Positions 23,690 to 35,332 are shown, counted from the first letter of the stretch. The stretch is 64,000 nucleotides of DNA from Agapetus fuscipes (GCA_951799405.1 OX637332.1:15195001-15259000); one strand, 5' to 3'. Numbers and translations are program-made. The notes: generated by a model not told the origin, from the sequence alone.

Positions 23690-24465
23690 ATTTGATTATA
23701 GTACGTAGGTAACTATTCGTGCACCTTTTCAATCTTTGGAGTTGTTAAAATTACTGAAATCAAATACAATTCCAATCACGCCAAAAATATAATAAGTATT
23801 TTTTCCATTAAACTTTTTTTTAATCTTAGACGAAATTCGGCTCTGAATTTTTCGCATCACTTATATGTAGCATCTACCTGTCTGTATCTACAGCTGTTTG
23901 TGTTTCATCTCTTTTATACTCCACCTACATATATGCAGCTATCCTTATCTCTATTCTACATAGCTTTAGGTAGATCGTCGGCTTCAAAGTATAAATAATT
24001 GGATTTGATTTTCAAGTATCTTTTTTAGATTTGCGGAGCCCTTTTTATATTCGGTCTTGATACAAAAACCAACATTTCCACATTCTGTTACCTATGTGGG
24101 TATTTAAGTTAGAAAAATATACTAGGATTTGACTTTTACATCTTGTGCATATAAATACATAACCAGTCACGTGCACTTGCACAATATGTAGCTTTTATAA
24201 TATTATAAAGTCACCAGGAAATACGATCCATTCAGAAATATAAACTTTGCATCATAATTGCATTCAAGCAAAATGCATTGTCAAAAGCTTTCTATTTTTT
24301 ACATTATAGAGAGCATGCCCCACGCCAATCTATTTACCTATCAAAAATTAGATAGTACCTATTTAAAGATGACGTCATGGGGAAAATTAAATAAAGTTAT
24401 TGAAAAATATTCCGTAAAATTGTGTATTATAACTTGCGTTGTATCTACCTATACGTAAATCATCA
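23690..24465. other. no gene recognised
   Basis: AT-rich, no repeated or coding structure that I can support. Confidence 0.4.
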
Positions 24466-24471
24466 TCATGT

Positions 24472-24652
24472 CCTGTTTCAGGGAAGGTCGGCATAGTTGG
24501 AGGGTTTATGTTCATTTGAGGTTAGGATTAAATTGTAAGTACACATTCACCATTTGTAAGCGTGAACTTACACGTATCTGTTTGTGAGCATACATTTGAT
24601 ACTGAGTTTTCAATGTTAATATATCTTTGCAACTTAGATTATATATATAGAT
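24472..24652 (+). repeat. family-A copy, 5' third missing
   Basis: CCTGTTTCAGGGAAGGTCGG to CTTAGATTATATATATAG; SINE type 2 follows at once. Confidence 0.85.
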
Positions 24653-24654
24653 GC

Positions 24655-25545
24655 CTACTGTTTTTGTTTGAATCACCCTTCATAAAAGCCCTCAGCGAGC
24701 TTGTTCGTCACTACAGAAAGCTCCACTTTCTCAAACAAGAACCACTGGTTTGACCTTTTGAAAAACAAAAAAAATTCTGTGATTTTTTAACCCGGTCAGA
24801 GCATTTTTGAAAATAATTTTTGGTTGGACGCTTGGAATCACACCCAGTAGGTAGGTTGTTATGTTAAGATTGAGAGGTATCTTCAGGATACTTACATCCG
24901 GCTAGCTCTCATCAGCATCACTCTCAAGGCGTGGGGTTCTCTCTTTGGTATTGCTTAATTATATCTTGGGAAGGTTGTATAGTAAAAGATAAGTTTAACA
25001 TGAACAAATAAGGGTTTATTTAATCTACTAATATGGGGAAAAAGGGGAATTTAGGGATTGGCACGTCCTGCAGGTTGTCCCTAGAACACTCCCTATTCTG
25101 TTGCCTGGTGTTCCGAACGGAAGGCCTGGGCCAGCGCCCCCGGCTAGCGGCGGCTCACAAGGCGGACGCCTCCACACGTGGGAGCCCCTGGGTGGGCGCT
25201 CCTATGCCTCTGGTCCACAAGGCGGGTGCCTTGCTGGCAGGAAATCCAAGGAGATGGAGGGGAGGGAGCTCCATTGTAGTGCCCCCTCTTGCACCGCTTG
25301 GTGCTTGGTCGCTGACGTCTTAGTCGGTTGACATCTTGCCGGGAACTAACGAATGACGGCCTGATAAGTTCACACGGTGCAGTTCGGCCGCTTCCGTGAC
25401 TGTTCGGCTCCGTTCGGCCCACAAACACACACTACACACTTCGGGATTGTTTTTTTATATGTTATTTAAAATAACATAACAAGGTATCTTCTGATGCCGA
25501 GCTCGTAGCGTTAACCACCAGACTATGGGCCAGTCTATGAGAGTG
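24655..25545 (-). mobile_element. SINE type 2 split by the solo LTR
   Basis: Body 24655-24856 (GAGCTTGTTCGTCAC, AAACAAGAACCACTGG) and head 25482-25545 (CATAGTCTGGTGGTTAACGC on the minus strand) flank the LTR. Confidence 0.6.
24857..25481. mobile_element. solo LTR (625 bp) with 4-bp target duplication
   Basis: Begins TGTTATGTTA and ends TAACATAACA, with AGGT directly repeated at 24853-24856 and 25482-25485. The interior is markedly GC-rich (25060-25430) with an AATAAGGG/TTTATT stretch near 25005. It splits a tRNA-headed SINE into two parts. No second LTR or internal coding region is seen. The ORFs predicted inside (25033-25428, both strands) look meaningless. Confidence 0.75.
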
Positions 25546-25989
25546 GCTGTAATTTATACAACATGTTTTATTTGGTAATGGAAATTGCATTAAGTAGGTA
25601 CCTACAATATTTTGTACTCATTAACAATTTTGGATGTATATTGTTATTAGGTAGGTAAACGAATGAATATAATTAGTTAAATTATAAGAATTATCATTAT
25701 GGAATTCAAAAAGTCAAGATTTGCTTGATCTCTTCTCACATTTACCTATACGCCCCCAACTTCTAGGAACACATTTTTCACACCTAGGGTTGATGAAATT
25801 TGAGTATTTGCAGATACCCAATAATAATCAATAAAAATTGCCCACAATGCATACCTAACAGTTATGCATACAAAAATTCACTTACAGATATAATAACCAC
25901 ATTATACAATCTTCAAGCAAAATATTATTATGGTTAATTTTTTCTCCATACATATTATAATTTGTTGATTTTAAAAATGTAATTTGTTG

Positions 25990-26250
25990 TGTATGTTCCT
26001 TGAGTCATAGGTTGGTATGTGGCTGACCACCCATGCTGTAGAAAATGGTTCACTTTGCCAATGTCACCCCTGTTTCAGGGAAGGTCGGCAGGAGTTGCAG
26101 GGTGTATGTCCATTTGAGATTTGGTTTTTATGTTGTGGGACTACATGCGGCATGTTTAAGCACGAACTTAAACATGTCTGTTTTGTGAAAATGCAAATAA
26201 TGTGAATCTTTAATGTGACTTATATTTTGCAACTTAGATTAAATTAGATT
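25990..26250 (+). repeat. family-A dispersed repeat, full-length reference copy
   Basis: Landmarks in order: CTTGA(C)TTATAGGTTGGTAT, GCTGACCACCCATGCTGTA, GGTTCACTTTGCCAATGTCA, CCTGTTTCAGGGAAGGTCGG, AGTTGCAGGG, ATTTGAGATTTGG, CATGCAGCATGTGTAAGCGC, GAACTTACACGTGTCTG, TTTGCAACTTAGATTA and a GATTA-type tail of variable length. About 260-280 bp, no terminal inverted repeats, no clear A or B box, no credible ORF. The class is undetermined: a SINE-like retroposon fits the simple tail, a Helitron-derived element is also possible. Confidence 0.9.
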
Positions 26251-26324
26251 TTCTCACATGGAAAAAACGTCAATTGTGAACATTGAAACGAGAAAAAATA
26301 AATTACATACATACCTACCTACCC

Positions 26325-26398
26325 AACTAAGGCAACTAAGCTAGATATATAGTGCAGCTTTTTGCCTGTGTTATCTTCGAAAGGTTGCATGTAGCGAT
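26325..26398 (-). mobile_element. SINE type 1, 3' fragment
   Basis: AACTAAGCTAGATATATAGT and the GTTATC..CGAAAGG loop of the 3' body. Confidence 0.6.
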
Positions 26399-26522
26399 AC
26401 GGATACCGACACTGTCCAAATGAATCAGAGTCTATCCTCCGTAAGTTTTTGGCATGTCATAAAGCTAGGGATGTCTAGAGCTACTGAAATTGCCTATACT
26501 TGCAAACGCACCACGCTCAGTT

Positions 26523-26774
26523 CATCCGTATCCATCTAATCTAATCTAATCTAAGTTGCGAAGATATGTAACATTGGGGATTCACATTACATGCATTCTC
26601 GCCAGCAGACACGTACAAGTTCGCGCATGCCGTATGTGAAGCTACAACGTAAAAACCAAATATCAAATGGACATACACCCAGCCACTCCTGCCGACCTTC
26701 CCTACAACAGGGGTGACATTGGCAAAGTGAACAATTTTTAACAGCATGGGTGATCAGCCGCATACCAACCTATA
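26523..26774 (-). repeat. family-A copy, full length
   Basis: Long (TCTAA)n tail at 26524-26551, opposite orientation to the copy at 25990. Confidence 0.9.
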
Positions 26775-26895
26775 ATCTTGTACAAACATACCGTTTTTTA
26801 ACAATTACTCCTCAAATCCAAATCCTGCACAATTTTATAAAGTTTCATGAATCACTTGCTTTGCATCAGATGTTTTTTTTAAATATTTGTTTTTG

Positions 26896-27108
26896 AGCCC
26901 CCATGGTGTAAAAACAATCTTTACTTTTGCCAATATCATCTTGGTTTTTCGGAAATGTGGCAGGAGTTGCAAAGTTTATGTTTCGATATGTGAGATTTTA
27001 CATGTACACATGCAGTATGTGTAAGCGCTAACTTACATGTGCCTGCTTGTGGGCATGATTAAATATGAGCCTGAAATGTTAATATCTGTGAAACTTGGAT
27101 AGATGGAC
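26896..27108 (+). repeat. family-A copy, strongly diverged
   Basis: ACATGCAGTATGTGTAAGCG and GTGCCTGCTTGTGGGCATG identify it. Confidence 0.7.
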
Positions 27109-27390
27109 TTTTAATGTGTATATAGATCCCTTAAAGGTAAAACTGAATACGTGACAAATGAAGCTAGCATGGGTTTCTCGAAGTAATTAACGTTTTTCCT
27201 GTTTTCTACGAGAGAAAACACTAAACATTCACAAAACACAAATTCCTGTGGTTTAGAAGTTTTTCATGAGTACCGCCTTAAAATGAGTTCACAATTAGGT
27301 AGTAGGTACCCCAAATAAATGTTAAATCTACGATTTCTCAAATAAGTGAATCATCACTTATTCAGTTTTACCTTTAATGTGGCGATATCT

Positions 27391-27622
27391 TATCTAATCT
27401 AACTTACAAAGATATGTAACATCGGGGATTCACATTATATGCATTTTCCCAAGCAGACACGTACAAGTTCGCGCTTGCACATGCCGCATGTGAACTAACA
27501 ACATAAAAACCCAAATCTCAAATGAACATACATTGTGCAACTTGGCGACCTTCCCTAAAACAGGGTTGACATTGGCAAAGTGAACCATTCTCTACAACAT
27601 GGGTGCGCAACCTATAAGTCAA
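27391..27622 (-). repeat. family-A copy
   Basis: Complete apart from small deletions in the 5' part. Confidence 0.85.
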
Positions 27623-27710
27623 GGAACATACACAACAACATTTTTTATAAACATTAAAAACAAATACAAAATACAATTTTCTAATTTAATATTTAAAAAA
27701 AAAAAAAAAA

Positions 27711-27800
27711 ACCCTAGCCCTAGCCGTCAACATTACAGATAAACCGCCATTTATTTCTGTCCTTACATACTTCTTTCATTTCATCCAGAGTCTATGCTGA
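27711..27800 (-). mobile_element. LINE 3' end fragment
   Basis: Minus strand gives the terminal MKEVCKDR(N)KWR-like segment of the same LINE family and a poly(T)/poly(A) run (27701-27716) at its 3' end. It has been cut by the inverted-repeat element that begins at 27812. Confidence 0.7.
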
Positions 27801-27811
27801 GTGTATGCATA

Positions 27812-28193
27812 TCGACGGTTAAAAGGCAGTAGTAAGTGACGAAAGCTAAATTGTCCAGGAGAGCAGTTTAAAGTTTGAGATTGCAGAAAAATGGCATGCC
27901 TTTTTTATTTTTTATCGTAGGTATCGTTAAAAACAAAACAACTCTAAAATAAAAAAAGCATTTATCGGCATTCCTATTAATTATGTAGGACAAAAAGGCA
28001 AAAACCTTGTCGGTTACACCAAAACCATACTTCGAAAACGCAGTTGTTTGCTTGACCATAAACAACACAAAAATCATCGTAGAGCTATGGGAGCTAGAAC
28101 ATTAGAAAGAGCGGAAATTTTCAAGTAGGATAACATTCAACTCATGTTTGACCAACATATCGCTTATGACTTTTACTGACTTTTAACCGTCGA
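27812..28193. mobile_element. small inverted-repeat element flanked by TA
   Basis: Left end TCGACGGTTAAAAG and right end CTTTTAACCGTCGA, each outside flanked by TA (27810-27811, 28194-28195). About 380 bp, no coding frame of note. Tc1/mariner-type MITE is the simplest reading. Confidence 0.6.
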
Positions 28194-28420
28194 TATCTAT
28201 ATTTTATTTTTCTCAATCAGATAAACTTCTGGAATAATTAACTTCTCGCCACAGCCATATATTTATGAATCTTAATATTTCAAGTACTCGTCGCATCTTT
28301 GATAGCGAGTACATAGTAGCAGTAATGAGCTTCGTCACGCCGAGTTGTCCTTGCAATGACGTGTCTAAGTACGAGCAATAAAGTTCCCTAATAAAGTCGG
28401 CCACGCTCCACGCGCTCTTA

Positions 28421-30106
28421 AGGCTAGTTCGCACAAGGCCACTGATTTAGTCAAGTAACGAGTAATTTAGTAGTGGGCGGAGCGTTACTCGCCCGTGAAG
28501 CGTTCGCATTACGGTCCAGTACAGTACACAAGTGCGAAGTTGGCTGCAGAAAGCCCTTTCTATAATGGCGGAAAATTTGAATTGGCTGCAGTTTGAAAAT
28601 ATTAATTGAGTATTAAAATAATCATGATATTATAAAGCCCTTTAAATTGGCTATGGTTTGGTAATATTAACTGATTTATGCCCGGCCACCTAGCTAGGAG
28701 CCTGTTTAGCAAACAACTTCGAAACTCGACTTTTGTAAATTCGAAATGTATTTTATGGTTTATAAAATAATATACACATTTTAAATAAAAACAACACATG
28801 ACTATTTGATGTTTATAATAATATCTACCATTTACGCTGCAAACATTATTTTTTAATTGAATTTTTATCTTTTCAATGATGTGTACAAAGTATATTTTGT
28901 ATGCACACACTATAATACGGCTCGTAGTCTGCAGCTGCATTCAGATGCATTTCTCTGTTGCGTTTTTCGTTGTTGACAATTAACATCAATATTCGACATG
29001 TAAAATCGGCATTTCAAATACACGGCGGTCACCAATCAATTATCAAGTTAAAGAAGAAACATGGTTCAACTTTTCAGAGGCTGACCGCGAGAAACTTGTT
29101 CAATCCTGCTACATACGCCTATCACGTCTGTCACAGATACCAGTTGATGGCTTACAGTGGCATAAAATTGTAATGCCTCTAATCAGTTATCCCCGTGTGT
29201 CACTGAATTGTTTCTGTACAAAACAATAAGTAACAATCCATCTGAAGGATATCATAAGGCCTGTGATATGACAAATTTATGGTAGGTACCTATAAACATC
29301 GATCAATGTAAAAGATCGATGTTTTTAAATACGTAATAAATTCATGGACAATAATATTTATTTCCACAACATCTTTACCAAAACTATATTTGTACAGCTC
29401 TATTGTCCGAAAACTTAAAAATTACTACAATTTCATCCAGCAAGGAGCCACATGATTGTATTTTTGACAGCTGATATCCGCACCAAAAATCGATGTCATA
29501 CTATTCTTATCGAAAAAAAATTACCTTTCTCAAAACTTTTTGGACGTAGATAAGTCCTAGCAACTTCTATATTCTCAAGAGTTTCTAAAAAACCAAGGAT
29601 ATCGGTGTGCATATCCACTTATTTACAGTTTAAACATGACATAACCTCACTGACAGGTCGCTAAGTTTAGGGAGCGGAACATCGGGCTCGCAAATATAAG
29701 AAGTTCTTAAGTACTTAAATATTTTTAAACAGCACTTTATCTTTAAATATTCTTGCTGAAAACGGGCAGTATCTTTTCAAACTGCAGCCAATTTAAATTG
29801 CCGCCATTCTTGCATTTCCGTTTCCCCGCCAAGAGTGAGCGGCCAATGGCGCGGCCGCTAATAAACTCGACTCGGACTCGGGCTTTTCCGTGGCTCTTCG
29901 GACTCGGACTTTTCCGTGGCTTCCCGGCAACACTCGCCCACGGACGGTGGGCGGGGCCGCTACTTGCCCGAAAAAATAGAATGAAATGGATCGGCTTGAC
30001 TAAACCATTGACTTAACTACTGGACTAAATTGTTGGGGTTCGCACACGTTTAGCCACTAAATTACTCGTTACTTGGCTAAATTACTCGCCTTGTCCGAAC
30101 CAGCCA
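28421..30106. mobile_element. Harbinger-like DNA element with ~55-bp inverted ends
   Basis: Left end GGCTAGTTCGCACAAGGCC... through AAGTAACGAGTAATTTAGT mirrors the right end, whose reverse complement reads GGCTGGTTCGGACAAGGCG... and the same AAGTAACGAGTAATTTAGT. TTA flanks both sides (28418-28420, 30107-30109), a 3-bp duplication as in PIF/Harbinger. A second mirrored block, GGCTGCAGTTTGAAAA near 28580 versus 29775, lies further in. No convincing transposase; small ORFs inside are not recognisable. Confidence 0.65.
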
Positions 30107-30359
30107 TTATTGACGCGTTGTCAAACCACACTTTACAGCGCGGCTGTATGAAATTATCGAATAACAAATTACTCGTTACGGATTGTGAGGGAGTAAATAA
30201 ATACCCGCGTAACTGTAATCAAATCACTATTAACTATCTCACCCCTAGTGTTGTGAACATTATGTGATTTTAAAAAATGTGGTAAACCAACCAAGAAATG
30301 TTTAACTTGAACATAAGTAATAACATGACTTATGAATATGAGGAATTATACAATTAAAA

Positions 30360-30585
30360 GAAAACACAGAGTTTTATTTTCACAAATTGAGTATTCATTT
30401 CACTTCGAGTACTTTCGACTTGCTTGTACGTCATTTTCAAAAGTGTTGTTATTAAATTGACAAGACAAAAACCGTAGAGAAATGATAAGGATGATTTACG
30501 AAAAAGAGGTACTATTGGGTAATTACAAAGGTGAAGCAATAGGAATTAGAAAAACAAGAATTACAATTTTTATGTTTTTTTCCCC
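30360..30585 (-). repeat. dispersed repeat containing the altered hammerhead-like motif
   Basis: Shares order with 43590-43820: ATTTTCACAA, the TCGAGTACTTTCGACTTG block, TTGACAAGACAAAAACC(G/A)T and AGAGAAATGA. Confidence 0.6.
30395..30445 (-). ncRNA. hammerhead-like motif, altered core
   Basis: Minus strand: TTGAAAA, extra T, stem II GAC/GTC, GAAA, palindrome GTAC, TC. Stem I CACTT with AAGTG. The C3 and G8 positions of the core are changed, so cleavage is doubtful. Confidence 0.35.
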
Positions 30586-30735
30586 CACTTCAACTGAAAG
30601 TGGTTGGTGTGAGGCCGGCCCCCTTACCTGTAAAAATAAATAGGTCCCGAAGCGCCACATGCGACTCCTTCGGGGATAACGCAGGCAAGAAGTTACACTA
30701 TATGTGTAGCTTAGTTGCAAAAAAAAAAATGTTTG
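30583..30735 (+). mobile_element. SINE type 1, 3' half with A-tail
   Basis: Starts near CCCACTTCAACTGAAAGTGG and ends GCTTAGTTGCAAAAAAAA. Confidence 0.8.
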
Positions 30736-31200
30736 TTGATTTCCAAAGTCTCGAGGGTTATTAGTTGTCTGCCCTTGCTTTTGTGAATACACAAGCTTTT
30801 TAAACTTTAAATAATTTTACTTCTTTATCATGCCGGAAATTGAATTTAAAATTCATTTTCAAATTCAAATATTCGACTGACCGTCACTGGAGAACCTATT
30901 TTACTCTCGACGTTTCGTTTGTGTCGTAATGTACGCGCTTAGCAGCACTTTCGCGCTGCGATCTAGGATGAGCGGTATATCCCGAGGACGTAGGTTCCAA
31001 AACCAAAAAAACGTTAAGAATAAATATGTTTTCCAAAAACGGTTTGAATTATATTTGTAATGGAAAATAATTTCAATTTTAATCTGCAATCAACCACTTT
31101 TCTGTTTTACTACCTACTTACCACTTGGACCTTTAATTTAAATTAAAGGATCAAATTAACATGGATAACCTATTTATTTCCACATGTGGGTGTCAGTCTA
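30730..31200 (+). repeat. duplicated segment (empty-site copy)
   Basis: TTTCCAAAGTCTCGAGGG through ATGCCGGAAATTGAATTTA, ACTGACCGTCACTGGAGAAC and CGACGTTTCGTTTGTGTCG to TTCCACATGTG. The same sequence at 37706-38500 is interrupted by a SINE at the TGAATTTA position. Origin unknown. Confidence 0.75.
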
Positions 31201-31229
31201 ATTAATATATTTTTTTTAAATATTTAAAA

Positions 31230-31640
31230 AAATTAAATGGTAAGGAGACAACAAGTGAGGAGACTGATGGCTCTGGAAGCGTTGGAAATCTACAAAAATA
31301 AAAATAAAGACTTAGTTATTGTGCAGATTCCCTATGTTTCACCAATATTGCAATAACTTTATTATTTTTATTTAACTAACATATTTTATTTTATTTTATT
31401 ACCAAAAATAATTTCATTATACTTAACAATAATGCATTTTAGAATCTTATATTTATGTTTAAAAAATTATATCTATGAATTTTGTTTTTGTTTTGGAAAA
31501 AAAAAATGTTTTGAAAATTGTTTTATAAAAATATATTTGTAACCATTCTGCTCCTGAAGATGCCTCATTAGGAGAAAATGTTCGAGCAAAAACAAAAATA
31601 ATAAAGTGAATTAAAACCATGTTTTATCATTTATTTCTTT
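31230..31640 (+). mobile_element. probable Penelope-like element 3' remnant
   Basis: Short frame RRLMALEALEIYKNKNKD followed by about 230 bp AT-rich and the hammerhead-like motif at 31554. The EALEIYKN pattern recalls the region after the GIY-YIG endonuclease of Penelope-like elements, and hammerhead motifs are known from such elements. A similar but decayed tail is at 36655-36740. Confidence 0.4.
31546..31590 (+). ncRNA. hammerhead-ribozyme-like motif, intact core
   Basis: CTGAAGA (31554-31560), extra T, short stem II (CCT/AGG), GAAA (31574-31577), the near-palindrome ATGT, TC. Stem I pairs TGCTC with GAGCA, different in sequence from the 53-kb copy but equally complementary. Sits at the end of a probable Penelope-like remnant. 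Confidence 0.5.
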
Positions 31641-31682
31641 AAACTATTTAAAAAAATGAACTTTCACTGAGTTAACAGATCA

Positions 31683-31930
31683 TCTATAATCTATAATCTA
31701 AGTTGCAAGGATATATTCATTTAAAGCTCTCAGATGTATGCCCACAAACCAACAAGTGTAGTTCGCGCTTACAAATGCTGAATGTGTACTTACAAATAAA
31801 ATCCAAACCTCAAATGAACATAAGCCCTACAACTTTTGCCGACCTTCCCTGAAACAGGGGTGACATTGTCAAAGTGAACCATTTTTTACAGTATGGGTGG
31901 TCAGCCTCATACCAACCTAGAAGTCAAGGA
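31683..31930 (-). repeat. family-A copy, young
   Basis: Nearly identical to 37206-37450, including the unusual CAAACCAACAAGTGTAGTTC segment. Confidence 0.92.
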
Positions 31931-32039
31931 ATATGAATAATAAATTACATTTAAATATAAAAAAGAACAAAACCTTACAAAGAAATCTATACAAAAAAAG
32001 TCAAAAAATTCCTATGCAAAAAATGTAGCAAATGAATAC

Positions 32040-34425
32040 ACCAACATTAGAAATCAACATTGCAGATTAGCCGCCACTTCTTCCTGTCCTTGCATACTTC
32101 TTTCATTTCATCCAGAGTCATAACCTTTTTCATACAAGTCCTCCTTTTATTATGACTCTGGATATCCCATTCATTCGCTATTTTAGAGATTTGATCCTTT
32201 CATACTTTTCTCGGTCTTCCTCTACCACGACATCCATATATTCTAGTAACATATACTTTCTTCGTCAATCTTTCATCACTCATTCTCTCCAAATGCCCGA
32301 ACCATATTAACATACTTCTTTTAATCTTCACTTTCACACTTTCCCTTACACCACATTCTCCTCTTACAAAATCATTCCTCACCCTGTCACTTCGTTTTTT
32401 CCCAATCATACTTCTTAGATAGTCCATTTCTACTGTATGGACTTTACTAATTTCCCTTTCACTCACCGTCCAGGCTTCACTTCCATACATCAAGGTTGGC
32501 ACTAGTATACCACCGTGCACCGCCAATCTAACATTTTTTGAGAGATTTTGGTCCCTGGCGATGCAAGCGGTCGCACCCAGTACACACCTGCCTTTCATTA
32601 TTCTTCTTTCATGTTCACCTGTCATTCTTCCATCTTTTTCAAACTTACTTCCCAAATATACAAACTCATTTACAACATCAACATTCATTCCATTAATTTT
32701 TAATTCATAATTCATATTTTCATCATCTCTTTCAAAAATCAAAACTTTCGTCTTTCTTGCATTCAACTTCAAATTATTACCTTTCAAAGCTTCGTTCAAT
32801 CTAGAGAGCATCATTTGCAATTCCACTGCTGAATCAGATACAAGGACTGCATCATCCGCATACAGTAGAACGCTCACTTTGCTCTCTCCTATCATTAATC
32901 CACAATCATCAAGTCTAGCATCTCGAACACACTTGTCCATGACTATGTTAAATAGCCATGGAATCATCACACATCTTTGCCTTACACCCTTAAAAACTTC
33001 AAACCATTCACTATACTCACCATCAATACGAATGCACGCCATACTATTGTCATAGTTTGCATGCACCGCATTGAGTAGAGCTCCATTCACTCCGTATGCT
33101 TTCAAAACATCCCACAACATACCTCTGTCCACTGAGTCAAAAGCCTTTTCCAGATCCACAAAGGCCGTGAATAGTTTCCCCCTCACCGACAATTGTTTTT
33201 CAACAAGTTGTCGTAGAGTGAAAATTTGATCAACACAGCCTCTACCGGCCATAAAGCCGGACTGTTTATCGGAAACCCTTTTGCTAGTAGTCAGAATCAC
33301 ATTTTTTATAATCACCTTACAGAAGACTTTTCCTGGTATACTGAGTAGACTGATTGGTCTGAAGTTCTGACAGTCTTTTTTGTCCCCTTTACCTTTGTAA
33401 ATGGGAACAATGACTGCCTTCCTCCAATCCATCGGTACTACTCCTGCATTCACACAAAGCTTACATAATTCAAACATCCAATCTATCACACATTCACCTC
33501 CTGCTTTCAACATTTCACCATTTATACCATCAAACCCAGCAGATTTCCCATTCTTCAGACGTGAAATAGACACTTTCATTTCTTCTTTCAAAATCTTCAA
33601 TTCATTCTCTTCATCTGTCTGTTCATAAATTCTTCTTTCACCCTGGCCAAAAATTTCTTGAAAATAGTTCTTCCATCTCTTGCATACTTCTTTATTCTCC
33701 CATACCATCTCACCGGCAGCACTTTTGACTCCCGGAGTGGTCAATGCAGAAGATTTATTTCTATCCGCATTGATCCACCTCCAAAATTCCTTCTTACTGT
33801 CGGTGAAACTTTTGTTAATCCTTTCATCAATCTTTCTTTGTTCATTCATCTTGCTTTCATAAATTATAGTCTTCGCCATTCTCTTAGCTATCTTATATTC
33901 GTCTTCTAGCTTTCTATCATTTCTATCATTCAGCCAATTTTCATAACACTTTTTCTTAACTTTCACAGCTTCTTTCACTCTATCATTCCACCAGGCATCT
34001 CCTTTCAATTTTCCACCTTTCGTTACCCCACATACTTTTTTAGCACATTCAATCATTCCTTCCTTCAGATCTTTCCACATGCTTTCAATATCTTTTCCAC
34101 ACACATTCTTCTCAAGTTCATTTACACTTAAAATTTTGTGGAGCTCTGATACATACTTCTCTTTCACATTTTCTTCATTCAGCCTTTCTACTTTTATTCT
34201 AGTTATTCTTACTTGCTTCTTGCGTTTTTTCTTTCTTACTACACCATGCATTATTTTAACACATAAGAGATAGTGATCACTGCCTATTTCAGGCCCGCGG
34301 TAGACACGGCTATCTCTTACGGCTCCTCAGTCTTTCATCCACACAGATGTAGTCAATGATTGTGCGACTTCCCACAATCTGCCTCGTGTACAGATGCACA
34401 TCCTTATGCCGAAACCAAGTATTCG
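32040..34425 (-). mobile_element. RTE-like LINE, 5'-truncated; endonuclease end plus reverse transcriptase ORF
   Basis: The main open frame (34251 to 32200, 683 codons) contains reverse-transcriptase blocks: VPIYKGKGDKKDCQNFRPIS, the GFMAGRGCVDQIF region, VDLEKAFDSVDR (catalytic Asp), and LLYADDAVLV (catalytic ADD near residue 463). It ends with the WFGHLERM and GRGRPRK C-terminal region. Further upstream another frame encodes the end of the endonuclease domain (NTWFRHKDVHLYTRQ, IIDYICVDER, GSDH), cut off at about 34425, so the copy is 5'-truncated with one frameshift near 34305. The frame ends early: related copies have Trp where this one has TGA (32200), and the usual C-terminus continues to about 32050. 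RQRC and MIPW replace the expected RQGC and MSPW. Probably a dead copy. Clade assignment (RTE-like) is from motif style. Confidence 0.88.
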
Positions 34426-34684
34426 ATGCAAAAAGACTCAATAATAAAAAAAAATATATAATCAATATCTGTTTTTATATGAGCAAGTTCTTATTTTTTC
34501 TGGAGTGTAAACCTTTAAGGTACTGAGACTTGATACATGAGAAAATTCTATGTTCATTATTTTTTGTCATTTACTTACTTGTATTCACAGATCAAACCGT
34601 TATCTATGCTTGTATTCTTCATATTCGAGAGAAAAGTGTTTTGTCTCCATTTAGTAAAGAAATGTAATTTTCTTTAATATCATC

Positions 34685-35024
34685 GGAATTTAGAATAAAT
34701 GGAATGAACGTTGATGTGGTAAATGAGTTTGTTTAATTGGGAAGTAAGTTTGAAAAAGATGGAAGAATGACAGGTGAACATGAAAGAAGAATAATGAAGG
34801 GCAGGTGTGTACTGGGTGCCACAGCTTGTAGCGCCAAAAATCAAAACATATCTAAAAATGCTTGATTGGCGGTACACAGTGGCATACTTTTATCCACCTT
34901 GATGTATGAAAGTGAAGCCTGGACGGTGAATGAAAGTGAAATTAGGAAGGTCCATACTGTTGAAATGGACTTTCTAAGAAGTATGATTGGGAAAAAACGG
35001 AGTGATAGTGTGAGGAATGACAGG
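34685..35024 (+). mobile_element. LINE fragment (RTE-like)
   Basis: Matches the NGMNVDVVNEF to KRSDSVRND section of the 32-34 kb element, on the opposite strand and with an in-frame TAA early on. It abuts the start of the segmental duplication at about 35019. Confidence 0.8.
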
Positions 35025-35194
35025 TTCATGGTAAATAACGCTCGTGACAATAAAGTGGGAGATACATACTGCACCTCATTTTGTTAAAATTATGTGGCTG
35101 CAAACATGGAGGTATAGGTATATAGCTGCAAGAAACTTAACATTCATTTTTCTCACAAATAAGTACACATTTGTAGCTGGGGAGTGTTGTAAAG

Positions 35195-35332
35195 ACACGT
35201 GAAACTTCACGCTTACAAATACTGCATGTGTAATTAACGAATTGTACAAATTAAAATCTAAACTTCAAATCAACATGAAACCTGAAACTTTTGCCGACCT
35301 GCTCTGAAACAGGGAAGGTTGGCAAATGAATA
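35195..35332 (-). repeat. family-A copy, 5' end missing, in duplication copy 1
   Basis: Homologous to the same remnant at 40258-40452 in copy 2, but without its tail part. Confidence 0.75.

Noticed and set aside
25033..25428. Three overlapping frames in the GC-rich segment
   Set aside because: They lie in a solo LTR and have low-complexity composition typical of GC-rich non-coding DNA.
27711..27735. Telomere-like CCCTAGCCCTAGCC
   Set aside because: Only two imperfect repeats, and it sits at the 3' end of a LINE fragment; insect telomeres usually use TTAGG.
28958..29173. 71-codon frame inside the Harbinger-like element as a transposase
   Set aside because: No catalytic DDE or DNA-binding motif is visible, and it is far too short.
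33401..34273. Plus-strand frames at 33401-33628, 33658-33909 and 34079-34273
   Set aside because: Antisense of the LINE reverse-transcriptase frame, with no motif of their own.
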